NCBI GenBank assembly: GCA_964464595.1
Contig: CAYXGW010000002.1
Location: 72,420-136,419 of the forward strand
Reading direction: 5' to 3'
Length of the DNA: 64,000 nucleotides
From: JADFJB01 sp964464595
GTDB taxonomy: Bacteria > Zhuqueibacterota > JdFR-76 > DREG01
Shown here in pieces: positions 32,518 through 41,374 of the stretch (position 1 is its first letter; every line of letters begins with the position of its first letter). Under the pieces are notes generated by a model, which did no database searches, was not told where the DNA came from, and saw only the letters and a list, made by a program, of their open reading frames with translations. A program made the translations under genes and the position numbers.

Positions 32518-33564
32518 ATGGAAAGAATAATAAACAGGTTCAAGAACAAGCGCAAACAAGATTATTTAACGATCGAGTATGCTAACGAGTACGCTTTTGT
32601 CGGAATCGGCAACCACAGCATTTATAATTTGTACCCTGTTTTGGATCATCTACGAGTTCCGGTCAAATATATTGTTACACACAGCCAGGAAAACGCTGCT
32701 TTGATTGATACACATTTCCCGAACGTAATTGGAACCAATGATGTCGGGAAAGTACTTTCTGACAGCAATATAGCCGGGGTGTTTGTTTGTACAAACCCAA
32801 AGAGTCATTTTGATCTTATCAAGCAAATTCTTGCAAGGGATAAAAGCGTATTTGTTGAAAAGCCGCCCTGCCAAAATTTGGCAGAATTACAGGAATTAAT
32901 TGAAATTGAAACCCAATCAAAAGGATTTTGCCTAGTTGGAATGCAAAAGAGATATGCACCCATCAATAAACCAATTAATAAAAAAGTATCCCGGATAATT
33001 TCGTATCATTATCGATATCTTACCGGTCTTTATCCGGAAGGAGATTCACTACTGGATTTATTTATTCATCCCCTCGATCTTATCAGTCATTTGTTCGGAG
33101 ATTACACCATTGAATCCCAACAAGCTGCATTTCCAGCTTCCAATAAAAATTCAAAGTCTATATTTTTGCATTTAAAGCACGATACTATTATTGGAAATAT
33201 TGAACTCTCAACAAATTATTCCTGGGCATCGGCGGAAGAATCGTTGGAGATAAACACAGAAAAGGGCATTTTTAAATCAACCAATTTGGAAAATTTAACT
33301 TTCGAGAATAAAAGCAATCAATTCCTTAATGTCCCCCTGGAGAAAATCAAAGAATTTAATCAGAGTTCGACGACTTTGTTTAATCAAAATTCTTTCATGC
33401 CGACATTAAAACATAATGAACTTTATACAAAAGGTTATTATATTGAAGTAAAGACATTTATCGATCTTTGCGAAGGACAAAAAGCGGACAATTTATCATC
33501 TTTAAGCAGTTTGATTAAAACGTACAATACTATTCAACAAATAAAAAAAGAACATTATGTATAA
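32518..33564 (+). CDS. Gfo/Idh/MocA-family oxidoreductase
   Basis: A 348-residue NAD(P)-dependent sugar-type dehydrogenase. A Rossmann start (YAFVGIGNHSIYNLYPVL, residues ~24-41) is followed by GVFVCTNPKSHFDLIKQIL and the signature VEKPPCQN around residue 119, whose Lys is the catalytic EKP lysine of the family. The second domain includes the DLFIHPLDLISHLFG block, with the His expected in the active site. The N-terminal ~20 basic residues are an extension. It overlaps the radical SAM gene by 8 bp, indicating a joint pathway. The substrate is not identifiable. Confidence 0.82.
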   Translation: MERIINRFKNKRKQDYLTIEYANEYAFVGIGNHSIYNLYPVLDHLRVPVKYIVTHSQENAALIDTHFPNVIGTNDVGKVLSDSNIAGVFVCTNPKSHFDLIKQILARDKSVFVEKPPCQNLAELQELIEIETQSKGFCLVGMQKRYAPINKPINKKVSRIISYHYRYLTGLYPEGDSLLDLFIHPLDLISHLFGDYTIESQQAAFPASNKNSKSIFLHLKHDTIIGNIELSTNYSWASAEESLEINTEKGIFKSTNLENLTFENKSNQFLNVPLEKIKEFNQSSTTLFNQNSFMPTLKHNELYTKGYYIEVKTFIDLCEGQKADNLSSLSSLIKTYNTIQQIKKEHYV

Positions 33565-34786
33565 TACCAAAGATTACATTACCAGGGGTGTAAAATTTGC
33601 TAATAATATTTTACTGCCCGGACACAAGAAACTTTCTACTTTGATGATTTACGGCACAGATTTATGTGATTCAGGATGCAAGCACTGTTTAATTTGGGCA
33701 AAAAGGCCTACTGTACATTTGCCTTTAGAAAAAATCATTGAAATCATGAACAGCAAATGCGTAAGCAAAAGCACAACTGTCGGTTTGGAGGGTGGAGAAT
33801 TTCTATTGCATCCTGAAGCGACAGAAATTCTTCAATGGTTTTCGGCAAATCATCCTAGGTTTGATTTATTATCAAATTGCCTTAAGCCAGAGGGTGTCAT
33901 TGAGGCCGTAAAGGAATATCCCCCCAGTAGATTATATCTCTCTTTAGACGGAGATAAAGAAACTTACAAATATATGCGGGGGAAAGACGGCTATGATAAT
34001 GTGCTGCACGTAATTGAAGAGTGCAGGAAACTTGTACCCATTTCAGCAATGTTTACTCTTTCTCCGTATAACGATTTCGACGATTTAGAGCATGTTATTA
34101 AAGTATGTCAAAAATATGATATAGATGTGAGAGTCGGGGTTTATAGCAATATTGCTTTTTTTGATACGCTGGATAAAGCCCACGAAACTGATATATCCAC
34201 TAAAGTTGATACCCATATGTTAAAATACAAGGAAGTAAAACATTTGGTACAGGGCGGAACATCAACATTGAATACTGAAATAAATGTGGTGGAAAGAGAA
34301 AATATTAACATCCCAATTCACGATGAAGAAAAAATTATAAGCTCAAACTCATTTAAAAGCTCCGTCCCGGACATTGTAAAAGAAACGGCTGAAAATTATG
34401 ATTTTCTCTTACTTTACGATGAGTGGCGTAAGAAAAATACAAAACTAAAGTGCTTCAGTATTTTGGATAGTATCATCGTACTACCCAATGGAGACGTACC
34501 AATCTGTCAGAATCTTGATTTAAAACTTGGAAATATTTATGAAAAACCACTTGATGAGGTATTTAATTCTGCTGCCTCTCAAAATACCCAAAAAGAGTAT
34601 GTGCACAACTGCAACCAGTGTTGGATCAATTTTCATAGAAAATATGATATTGTTATGATGAGATCGATGGAGAAGGTTATGCCTAAATGGGTTGTGGAAA
34701 AACTCTTCGGACAATATCAATGGTCTGACGATCCTAACATAACATATGATAAGTTTATGAAAAAATACGATGGCTCCAGGAATTAA
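33557..34786 (+). CDS. Radical SAM protein with SPASM-like C-terminus
   Basis: A 409-residue radical SAM enzyme. The 4Fe-4S motif is CDSGCKHC (CX3CX2C) near residue 38, followed by GLEGGEFLLHPE, equivalent to the GGEP SAM-binding motif, and SLDGDKETY. The C-terminal part has spaced cysteines (CFSIL, LPNGDVPICQNLDL, CNQCW) typical of a SPASM or twitch domain that holds extra Fe-S clusters. SPASM proteins often modify peptides or sugars. Overlap with the Gfo/Idh gene suggests a two-enzyme pathway; no obvious small precursor peptide was found next to it. Confidence 0.8.
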   Translation: MYNTKDYITRGVKFANNILLPGHKKLSTLMIYGTDLCDSGCKHCLIWAKRPTVHLPLEKIIEIMNSKCVSKSTTVGLEGGEFLLHPEATEILQWFSANHPRFDLLSNCLKPEGVIEAVKEYPPSRLYLSLDGDKETYKYMRGKDGYDNVLHVIEECRKLVPISAMFTLSPYNDFDDLEHVIKVCQKYDIDVRVGVYSNIAFFDTLDKAHETDISTKVDTHMLKYKEVKHLVQGGTSTLNTEINVVERENINIPIHDEEKIISSNSFKSSVPDIVKETAENYDFLLLYDEWRKKNTKLKCFSILDSIIVLPNGDVPICQNLDLKLGNIYEKPLDEVFNSAASQNTQKEYVHNCNQCWINFHRKYDIVMMRSMEKVMPKWVVEKLFGQYQWSDDPNITYDKFMKKYDGSRN

Positions 34787-35122
34787 TTTGAGAGACCACT
34801 TGATAAAACGTTAGATAATCTTCATTAGAGCTGAAAAATGATTCGAATAAACAATTTACTAGCCAGGAATTTAGATATGATAGCTTCTGGCGTTTTTATA
34901 GATAGCTAATGATTTAATATTTTACACTATTTCACGCCCCCTTTAACCCATTAAAATAACTTTTCCTACATCCAATCTATCCCTGAATTACGTTGTTCAA
35001 ACCATTTACGAAACTAATATCTAAAATGAGTTGTTATAGATGACATTGATTTTAGAATTTGGAATTTATGATATTTACTTTAGTGAAGAGTTGGACGTGA
35101 ACATCATTCGAAAGGAGAAAAC
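34787..35122. other. 336-bp intergenic region, no feature recognised
   Basis: AT-rich sequence between the radical SAM gene and the lipoprotein gene. Only very short frames (at most ~23 codons) occur. An AAAGGAG before 35123 is the ribosome site of the next gene. Confidence 0.6.
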
Positions 35123-35539
35123 ATGATCGGGAAAAATATAAAAATAGGCTTCATGATTCTATTATTTACTATTGTCTTCTATTCTTGCAGCAATGATTCC
35201 AGTACAGGACCTCAGAATCCAACGGTAATTACCAGCGCTACTTTCAGCTTTATTCAATCAGAACTTTTCACTCCAACTTGCGCAACCTCTGGCTGCCATA
35301 ATGGATTTGAACGACCAAATCTTACCAGTGGAAATGCTTATAATAATATTCTGAATGTCCAAAGCACTCGAACCTTGGATTATATTGAACCTGGCAATCC
35401 TGATAACAGTTATTTATTTCGGAAATTAACAGGAGTAAGTATCTCGGGAAGCCTCATGCCAAGACGTGGATCTGCACTTTCAGCCCCGGTTATTGATTCA
35501 ATACGAGTATGGATCGAAAATGGAGCGCTCAATAATTGA
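35123..35539 (+). CDS. Lipoprotein with a CX4CH cytochrome-like motif
   Basis: A 138-residue lipoprotein: signal MIGKNIKIGFMILLFTIVFYSC with the lipobox Cys followed by SNDSS. The mature domain reads TPTCATSGCHNG (CX4CH), then PGNPDNSYLFRKLTG and SLMPRRGSALSAPVIDSIRVWIENGA. This layout is that of the cytochrome-c-like domains found in planctomycete/FCB lipoproteins (the MPxxG...I..WI.xGA end is characteristic). The CX4CH spacing is not the standard CXXCH, so covalent heme binding is uncertain. Monocistronic, with a strong AAAGGAG. Confidence 0.75.
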   Translation: MIGKNIKIGFMILLFTIVFYSCSNDSSTGPQNPTVITSATFSFIQSELFTPTCATSGCHNGFERPNLTSGNAYNNILNVQSTRTLDYIEPGNPDNSYLFRKLTGVSISGSLMPRRGSALSAPVIDSIRVWIENGALNN

Positions 35540-35660
35540 GGGCAGATGGGTGTAAGTTATCATAATTTGGCGCATTTAATTTTAGTATCCGACTGCATGA
35601 AATTCTTATCTACTCATTAAATTCAATTGAAGTGCTAGAATAATTGAACTATTTTTAAGT

Positions 35661-35884
35661 ATGACTATAACAATTGACATAGACAAATTACCCATTCATT
35701 CAGATCCGAAAACGATGAGTGGCACAACTGTATTCATCGGAACGCGTGTTCCGGTTGAAACTTTATTTGATTACATTGCAGACGGTGTTCACTTGATGAA
35801 TTTCTTGACAATTTTCCCTCAGTAAAAAAGGAAGATGCTTTAAAAGTGCTGAATATCGCCCGTGAAGCTTTCATTAAGACATAA
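35661..35884 (+). pseudogene. DUF433 antitoxin gene with a -1 frameshift
   Basis: From ATG 35661 the frame reads DPKTMSGTTVFIGTRVPVETLFDYIADGVH, the DUF433 pattern, then hits a premature TAA after 15 more bases of altered sequence. One base is missing near 35793-35796: reading on in the next frame gives DEFLDNFPSVKKEDALKVLN then IAREAFIKT and a stop at 35884, the normal family ending. The total length of 224 nt is one short of a multiple of three. The stop TAA overlaps the ATG of the next gene as in intact pairs. Either the gene is dead or this is a sequencing error. Confidence 0.78.
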
Positions 35885-36196
35885 TGGCCGGAATGAGAGT
35901 CCTTATTGATGAAAGCCTTCCCCGCTATTTAACAAGTATTTTTAAAGATCACTCAGCAGAAACAGTGCAAGAAAAAGGATTGTCTGGTATTAGCAACGGT
36001 GATTTATTGGCTTTCGCTGAAAATAAATATGACATTTTGTTAAGTAGCGATAAGAATTTGAAACATCAACAGAATTAATTACAATCTTTCGATTATTATT
36101 TTGCCATCGAATAAGCTTAGTGACATCAAATCCAATGAAACTAAACTATTAATTGCTGTTAATAAAATCCTACACAATACTTACATCGAGCTCTAG
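35884..36196 (+). pseudogene. DUF5615 PIN-like toxin gene with a +1 frameshift
   Basis: The first frame gives MAGMRVLIDESLPRYLTSIF, then ETVQEKGLSGISNGDLLAFAE and ILLSSDKNLKHQQN, matching DUF5615 (a PIN-like nuclease fold with the acidic LIDESLP and the SSDKN motif), and stops at 36078. Skipping one base near 36070-36077 restores SIIILPSNKLSDIKSNETKL and LIAVNKILHNTYIEL, the usual C-terminus, ending at TAG 36196. The span is 313 nt, one more than a multiple of three. It follows a DUF433 gene, its normal partner. Both genes of the pair are broken. Confidence 0.75.
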
Positions 36197-36270
36197 AATT
36201 TGAAGCAGTTCTATCTATCTCCCAACTTGCTGCAAATTACTTATTATTAATTATAGACATAGCAATTCAA

Positions 36271-37365
36271 TTAAATCCCGGCTAATTGATGAATCTTTCG
36301 CACCACATTCTCAGGATTATGGTTCTCTTTCACCCACTCCCGGCTTCGAATACCTACTCTTTCCCGTAAACAGTGATCCTCAATAAATGGCTTTAAGTTT
36401 TTTTCTATGGATTGACTATTAATTTCTATAAACGGGTGATCCTTATTTTTTTCATTGAATCCTTTTGCCAGCGAACTTGCTGCAGGTATTCCCATTGCCA
36501 TGGCCTCTAGAGAATTGATGCCATAGCCAAGATCGCCAATTTGATCGACGAAAATATCGCATGTGGCTTTTAGTTCTATTGCTCTTTCATATGGAAGATT
36601 CTCAATCAGAACAATTTCTATACAAGAGGCATTTTTAAGGTGGTTTAAAGCAGCTAGTATTTCATCACTCCCCTTTGCTTCCCGGTTCGTAGGTGCATGT
36701 CCAATTCGAACTGTCTCACCAGGTTCCTTTTTAACAAGCTCAAATCGATCAAGGTTAAAAGGGAAAAAAACATGGTGAATATTCGGGTGAAAATAAATAT
36801 GATCGAACTCTACTGTCACATTCAAGTCAGATATTGCATCGATTTCCGGGATAACTCCTCTTACCCGTAAATCACTGCCGGTATAACAACAAATAATTGT
36901 CTTCCCATTTTCTTTTAAGTTTTTGATGGTCCTGGCATCCCGATAGAATTCCAATCCCCCATCCAATTGAACAACATCAAAACTAAAGAGATACAAATCT
37001 GACGATATTCTGTTGATTTTCTTTTGCCAGATTTTTTCTCTGATTTGAATCAATGTCTTTTCAAAAACTCCATTAGGAGTCCAATATTTTGGAATATGTT
37101 TGGGGATTTTATGGATATTTTGAATCCTCATTACAGATGGATGAGATACCAAGCGCTTTAAAACGCCAATCCCGGGAGTAGTCATAAAAGGTAAATTCAA
37201 ACAAATACCCTTGTTGGATGCAAAACTGCTTTTACCCAGTGTTACCAGTTGACTGTCAAAACCCATTTTTCTCTCTGCATCAACAAATGCAGACGGGACA
37301 CCGGCAGTATTAAAAGGAGCTATGTGGAGTATTTTCTTCAGGCTCATTTTGGATTGAACGCTCAT
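36271..37365 (-). CDS. GT4-like glycosyltransferase
   Basis: A 364-residue GT-B enzyme. The N-terminal domain starts ILHIAPFNTAGVPSAFVDAER, the C-terminal domain has IGHAPTNREAKGSDEILAAL for donor binding, then DIFVDQIGDLGYGINSLEAMAMGIPAA, the EX7E-like region of GT4 glycosyltransferases (here GINSLEAMAMG). The ATG given is followed by a second (MSLKK) six codons on. No close partner gene overlaps it. Probable role in capsule or LPS synthesis. Confidence 0.75.
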   Translation of the reverse strand: MSVQSKMSLKKILHIAPFNTAGVPSAFVDAERKMGFDSQLVTLGKSSFASNKGICLNLPFMTTPGIGVLKRLVSHPSVMRIQNIHKIPKHIPKYWTPNGVFEKTLIQIREKIWQKKINRISSDLYLFSFDVVQLDGGLEFYRDARTIKNLKENGKTIICCYTGSDLRVRGVIPEIDAISDLNVTVEFDHIYFHPNIHHVFFPFNLDRFELVKKEPGETVRIGHAPTNREAKGSDEILAALNHLKNASCIEIVLIENLPYERAIELKATCDIFVDQIGDLGYGINSLEAMAMGIPAASSLAKGFNEKNKDHPFIEINSQSIEKNLKPFIEDHCLRERVGIRSREWVKENHNPENVVRKIHQLAGI

Positions 37366-37499
37366 TCACATCTGATTTCTTTATTGTGATCCGTTCAGAA
37401 TTACGAGCTTATTAATTAGAATTTATTTCTTTTTGATCTGTATCAGATTTTTTCATAGTGAAATCTAAGAAAAGGCTTCTTATTCTTGCAGATTTTATT

Positions 37500-38453
37500 T
37501 TACATTTTACACACAAAAGTATCTCTAAAAATTCCCATTGAACCAAAATTTTCCTTGAATCGAGCCAGACCGTGGTTCGGTTCCATATTCACAGTGAATA
37601 TTCCAAAATCGAGGTAACGGTAACCTTTCTCGATTGAAAGCCTATAAATTTCAAAAAAAAGTAAATTAACTGCTCGAAATTCTTGAAAAGTCTCGTTATG
37701 TGAAATGTAAAATGCCAGAGTAACAAGTTCATTGCAATGAAACATTATAACACCGGCAATCATTTCTTCATTTAAATAAGCCCCGTATAATTTGATTTGT
37801 TGTGGGAAAAGTTTAATAAGAGTTTTGAGTTCCGCCAATGTATGAGTGGGTTGAACATTATGTCTCAATTTTAAATTCTTCTTCAGTATTGCGTAAAACT
37901 TGTCAAGATCATTTGATTCTTTGAATTCCACACCCAATTTTTGGGATTTACGTACGGCAGTCCTGGCCTCGCTTTTAAAATGGAATAGTATTTCATCTTG
38001 TTCAAAATTAAGAGTAATAAAACTGGATATCTCTCTTTTTTTATAAGCAAACCGATTTGATATTAATGCAAAATCGATATAATGATTTATTTTTTCAGAA
38101 TAAAATATAGGCGGGTTGGTTAGTTCAATTTTTTTGAAACCGGTAGATTTAGCATATTCCAATAAGCATTCGACAAATTGAAGAGACATTTTAAAAGTTA
38201 TTGTTTTTGAAATAACAAGACCGCCGAATGAAGCTCCCGGATGGGATATCAATTTATCATCAACAACCGCGGCTGGCATTACCCCTATGATTTTTTTATC
38301 TTTCCGGAAAATTAATGAGTGGTCCCGGAATCTTGTTGCCGGATGATAATTTAGAAACTTCCGGGTATGAAATATAGTGCCATTATTGGCAGACCACACA
38401 AATTCATCCCAACGAGCCTGCCAATTGGAAGAACACAAGCTAATTTTAAGCAT
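37500..38453 (-). CDS. FemAB/GNAT-like acyltransferase
   Basis: A 317-residue protein of the GNAT_acetyltransf_6/FemAB-like group. It has an N-terminal half with GTIFHTRKFLNYHP and SHPGASFGGLVIS, then FKSEARTAVRKSQKLGVEFKE, a conserved RxxxRxA block of FemX-type proteins, and a C-terminal GNAT half ending YRYLDFGIFTVNMEPNHGLARFKENFG. Such proteins transfer an acyl or aminoacyl group to cell-wall or lipid precursors. It lies 15 bp downstream of argF on the same strand. Confidence 0.72.
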   Translation of the reverse strand: MLKISLCSSNWQARWDEFVWSANNGTIFHTRKFLNYHPATRFRDHSLIFRKDKKIIGVMPAAVVDDKLISHPGASFGGLVISKTITFKMSLQFVECLLEYAKSTGFKKIELTNPPIFYSEKINHYIDFALISNRFAYKKREISSFITLNFEQDEILFHFKSEARTAVRKSQKLGVEFKESNDLDKFYAILKKNLKLRHNVQPTHTLAELKTLIKLFPQQIKLYGAYLNEEMIAGVIMFHCNELVTLAFYISHNETFQEFRAVNLLFFEIYRLSIEKGYRYLDFGIFTVNMEPNHGLARFKENFGSMGIFRDTFVCKM

Positions 38454-38468
38454 TTACTTAGATTTATT

Positions 38469-39401
38469 TCAACCGGTAGCGTTCTTTAAATTCGAAAATA
38501 ATTTTACCAAAATAGCTTTTTGAACATGCATACGATTTTCTGCCTGGTCAAAAACAACAGATTTTGGACCGTCTATGACACTGTCTGATATTTCGTCGCC
38601 ACGATGAGCCGGCAAACAATGCAGCACAATACAATCATCTACGGCATGAGACACTAATGCATCATCTACCTGGAAATTATTAAAGTCTAACTTTCGTCTT
38701 TCGGTTTCTCTTTCCTGGCCCATACTCGCCCAAACATCAGTGTAAATTACATCAGCATTATTTGCTGCCATTTTTGGATTTCTAAATATTTGAATCTGGC
38801 TTAGATTCGCTTTTTTTGCAAAGGATAGAATTTCTTTATCAGGATCATAACCCTCGGGAATTCCCAGGTTCAAACGCATCGGAATTCTCGCTGCAAGGTT
38901 CAACCAGGAATTGCAAACATTATTGCCATCGCCAATGTAAGCAATCGTCAGATTCTCAATTCTGCTCTTTTTCTCCAGAATTGTAAAGGCGTCTGCCATT
39001 ATCTGGCATGGATGCAATAAATCAGTTAAACCATTGATTACCGGAATGGTTGAATATTCCGCCAGCTCAAGAATATCTTCATGGCCAAACAACCGCGCCA
39101 TAATTACATCGTTGTAGCGAGAAATCACTTTCGCAATATCGCTTACTGATTCTCTTTTGCCAATTTGAACGTCATTTGGCCCCAAATAAAGCGCATACCC
39201 ACCTAACTGGTGCATCCCCACTTCAAATGAAATTCTTGTTCTCGCAGATGGCTTCTGAAAAATCATTGCCATGGTTTTCCCCTTAAGCGGTTGATATGAC
39301 TCACCGCTTTTTTGCTTTTGTTTAATCTCTTTAGATAACTCTAATATTTCATGGATTTCATCATCAGTTAAATCCGTTATCGATAGAAAATCCTTCCGCA
39401 C
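38469..39401 (-). CDS. argF: Ornithine carbamoyltransferase
   Basis: A 310-residue OTCase that makes citrulline from ornithine and carbamoyl phosphate. The carbamoyl-phosphate motif is SARTRISFEVG (SxRTR), the ornithine-side motif HCLPAHRGDEI is exact, and LLHPCQIMAD is present. The motifs separate it from the N-acetylornithine type found in Bacteroidota. No other arginine gene lies in the window. Confidence 0.92.
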   Translation of the reverse strand: MRKDFLSITDLTDDEIHEILELSKEIKQKQKSGESYQPLKGKTMAMIFQKPSARTRISFEVGMHQLGGYALYLGPNDVQIGKRESVSDIAKVISRYNDVIMARLFGHEDILELAEYSTIPVINGLTDLLHPCQIMADAFTILEKKSRIENLTIAYIGDGNNVCNSWLNLAARIPMRLNLGIPEGYDPDKEILSFAKKANLSQIQIFRNPKMAANNADVIYTDVWASMGQERETERRKLDFNNFQVDDALVSHAVDDCIVLHCLPAHRGDEISDSVIDGPKSVVFDQAENRMHVQKAILVKLFSNLKNATG

Positions 39402-39443
39402 GTCAATCCTCCAATATCAAAATATTAATTCAAGCTTCACGAT

Positions 39444-40811
39444 TTATAAAATGTAGCGGCTTAAGTCATAATCTTTCACAATACTGTCTAATGTATCGCG
39501 AACGATTTCAGCGGTAATCTCAATTTTGTCTGGTTTTTCATCCGGGATATTAAATAAAGCATCCTCCAATAAAGTTGTCATAATTGTATGCAACCTTCTT
39601 GCACCGATGTTTTCTGTTTTTTCATTTACATCCGTCGAATATTTTGCAATTTCTTTAATGCCATCCTTTTTAAAGACCAGTTTCACACCTTCCGTTGCTA
39701 ATAAAGCAGAGTATTGTTTTGTAAGTGCATTTTCAGGTTCTGTTAATATTCTTACAAAATCTTCGTTTGTAAGGCTTTGAAGTTCAACACGAATTGGGAA
39801 TCTTCCCTGCATTTCAGGAATTAAATCAGAGGGTTTGGAAACGTGGAATGCGCCTGACGCAATAAACAGGATATGATCCGTTTTAACCACCCCGTATTTT
39901 GTAACAACATTGGTTCCTTCAACTACCGGAAGCAAGTCTCTTTGGACACCTTCACGGGAAACATCCGGTCCGGATTTAGAATGCTCGCCGGCAATCTTGT
40001 CAATTTCATCCAAAAAAACGATTCCCGAATTTTCAGCGTTATTTATTGCTTCACGAACAACTTCATCCATATCGATAAGTTTATGAGCCTCTTCTTGTTC
40101 GATCACTTTTCTCGCTTCTTCTATTGACATCTGTCTTTTCTTATGCTTTTTAGGCATTAAACCGCCAAAAATTTCTTGGAGATTGATCCCCATATCTTCA
40201 ACACCCATCGGTGAAATTACCTGCATCATTGGAAAGCTATCGTTCGGCACATCAGTTTCTACTTTACGGGATTCGAATTTACCTTTTCGCAGCAATTGTC
40301 GAATTTTTTCACGGGTTTCTTTATAAGTACTTTCATTTTCTGCTGAAATTGATGCTGCAATTGTTTCTGATGAAGTAGATTCTCGTTTTTTACTCGGCGG
40401 TAGAAGTAAATCCAATAATTTTTCTTCTGCTAATTCTTTTGCTTTTTCTTGGACTGCTTCGGTCATTTTTTGCTTGACCATATTCACAGAAATGTCAACA
40501 AGATCTCTAATGATCGAATCTACATCACGTCCCACGTATCCCACTTCCGTAAATTTTGATGCTTCGACTTTGATAAACGGTGCGTCCGACAGCTTTGCCA
40601 GGCGGCGGGCAATCTCAGTCTTACCAACTCCGGTCGGTCCAATCATAATGATATTATTGGGCATAATTTCTTCACGTAAATCCTCAGGCACTTGTAGCCT
40701 TCGCCACCTATTACGTAATGCAATTGCGACTGACTTCTTTGCTTTATCTTGCCCAATAATATATTTATCCAGGACAGCTACAATTTGTTTTGGAGTGAGT
40801 TCTTGCATCAA
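39444..40811 (-). CDS. hslU: ATP-dependent protease ATPase subunit HslU
   Basis: A 455-residue AAA+ unfoldase, partner of HslV. LTPKQIVAVLDKYIIGQDKAKKSVAIAL is the family start, Walker A GPTGVGKTE is at residues 58-66, the pore motif GYVGRDVDS is present, and NSGIVFLDEIDKIA is Walker B. The I-domain lies between, and the C-terminal YDLSRYIL end, which inserts into HslV, is conserved. It begins 8 bp downstream of hslV. Confidence 0.95.
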   Translation of the reverse strand: MMQELTPKQIVAVLDKYIIGQDKAKKSVAIALRNRWRRLQVPEDLREEIMPNNIIMIGPTGVGKTEIARRLAKLSDAPFIKVEASKFTEVGYVGRDVDSIIRDLVDISVNMVKQKMTEAVQEKAKELAEEKLLDLLLPPSKKRESTSSETIAASISAENESTYKETREKIRQLLRKGKFESRKVETDVPNDSFPMMQVISPMGVEDMGINLQEIFGGLMPKKHKKRQMSIEEARKVIEQEEAHKLIDMDEVVREAINNAENSGIVFLDEIDKIAGEHSKSGPDVSREGVQRDLLPVVEGTNVVTKYGVVKTDHILFIASGAFHVSKPSDLIPEMQGRFPIRVELQSLTNEDFVRILTEPENALTKQYSALLATEGVKLVFKKDGIKEIAKYSTDVNEKTENIGARRLHTIMTTLLEDALFNIPDEKPDKIEITAEIVRDTLDSIVKDYDLSRYIL

Positions 40812-40819
40812 TTCCTCTA

Positions 40820-41374
40820 TTACAGGGTTTCAATAGTCAAATGATCGTTTGTATAAACACAAATTGAAGCTGCTATTTTTAATGATTCTTCGACAATATC
40901 TTTTGCATCTAATTTCGTATGCTTCATCAAAGCTCTCGCAGCGGCTAATGCGTATGAACCGCCTGAACCAATGGCTACGATATTATCATCAGGTTCAATA
41001 ATATCACCCGTACCTGAAACAATCAAAGCATGTTCTTCATTTAGTATTGCCAATAAGGCTTCCAACCTCCGCAGGTAGCGATCGGATCTCCATTCTTTTG
41101 CCAGTTCCACTGCTGCTCGATTTAAGTTTCCTCTATATTGCTCCAGCTTAGCCTCAAATTTTTCAAAAAGAGTGAACGCGTCTGCAGCCGATCCTGCGAA
41201 TCCGGCTAATATGGTATCTTTATAAACTCTGCGAATCTTTATGGCTTTACCTTTCATTACCGTCTGATTCAGGGTAACCTGGCCATCTCCGCCTATTGCG
41301 ACCTGTCCATCTTTTCGGACACCCAGAATAGTGGTAGAGCGAAATTTAAGTGAATTGCTTTGCATCAATTTCAT
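40820..41374 (-). CDS. hslV: ATP-dependent protease subunit HslV
   Basis: A 184-residue threonine protease. The mature active-site Thr is expected within STTILGVRKDGQVAIGGDGQVTLN, so the first ~14 residues form a propeptide. GFAGSAADAFTLFEKFE is conserved. The start overlaps hflC by 4 bp; a second ATG three codons in is possible. HslUV degrades unfolded cytoplasmic proteins. Confidence 0.94.
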   Translation of the reverse strand: MKLMQSNSLKFRSTTILGVRKDGQVAIGGDGQVTLNQTVMKGKAIKIRRVYKDTILAGFAGSAADAFTLFEKFEAKLEQYRGNLNRAAVELAKEWRSDRYLRRLEALLAILNEEHALIVSGTGDIIEPDDNIVAIGSGGSYALAAARALMKHTKLDAKDIVEESLKIAASICVYTNDHLTIETL

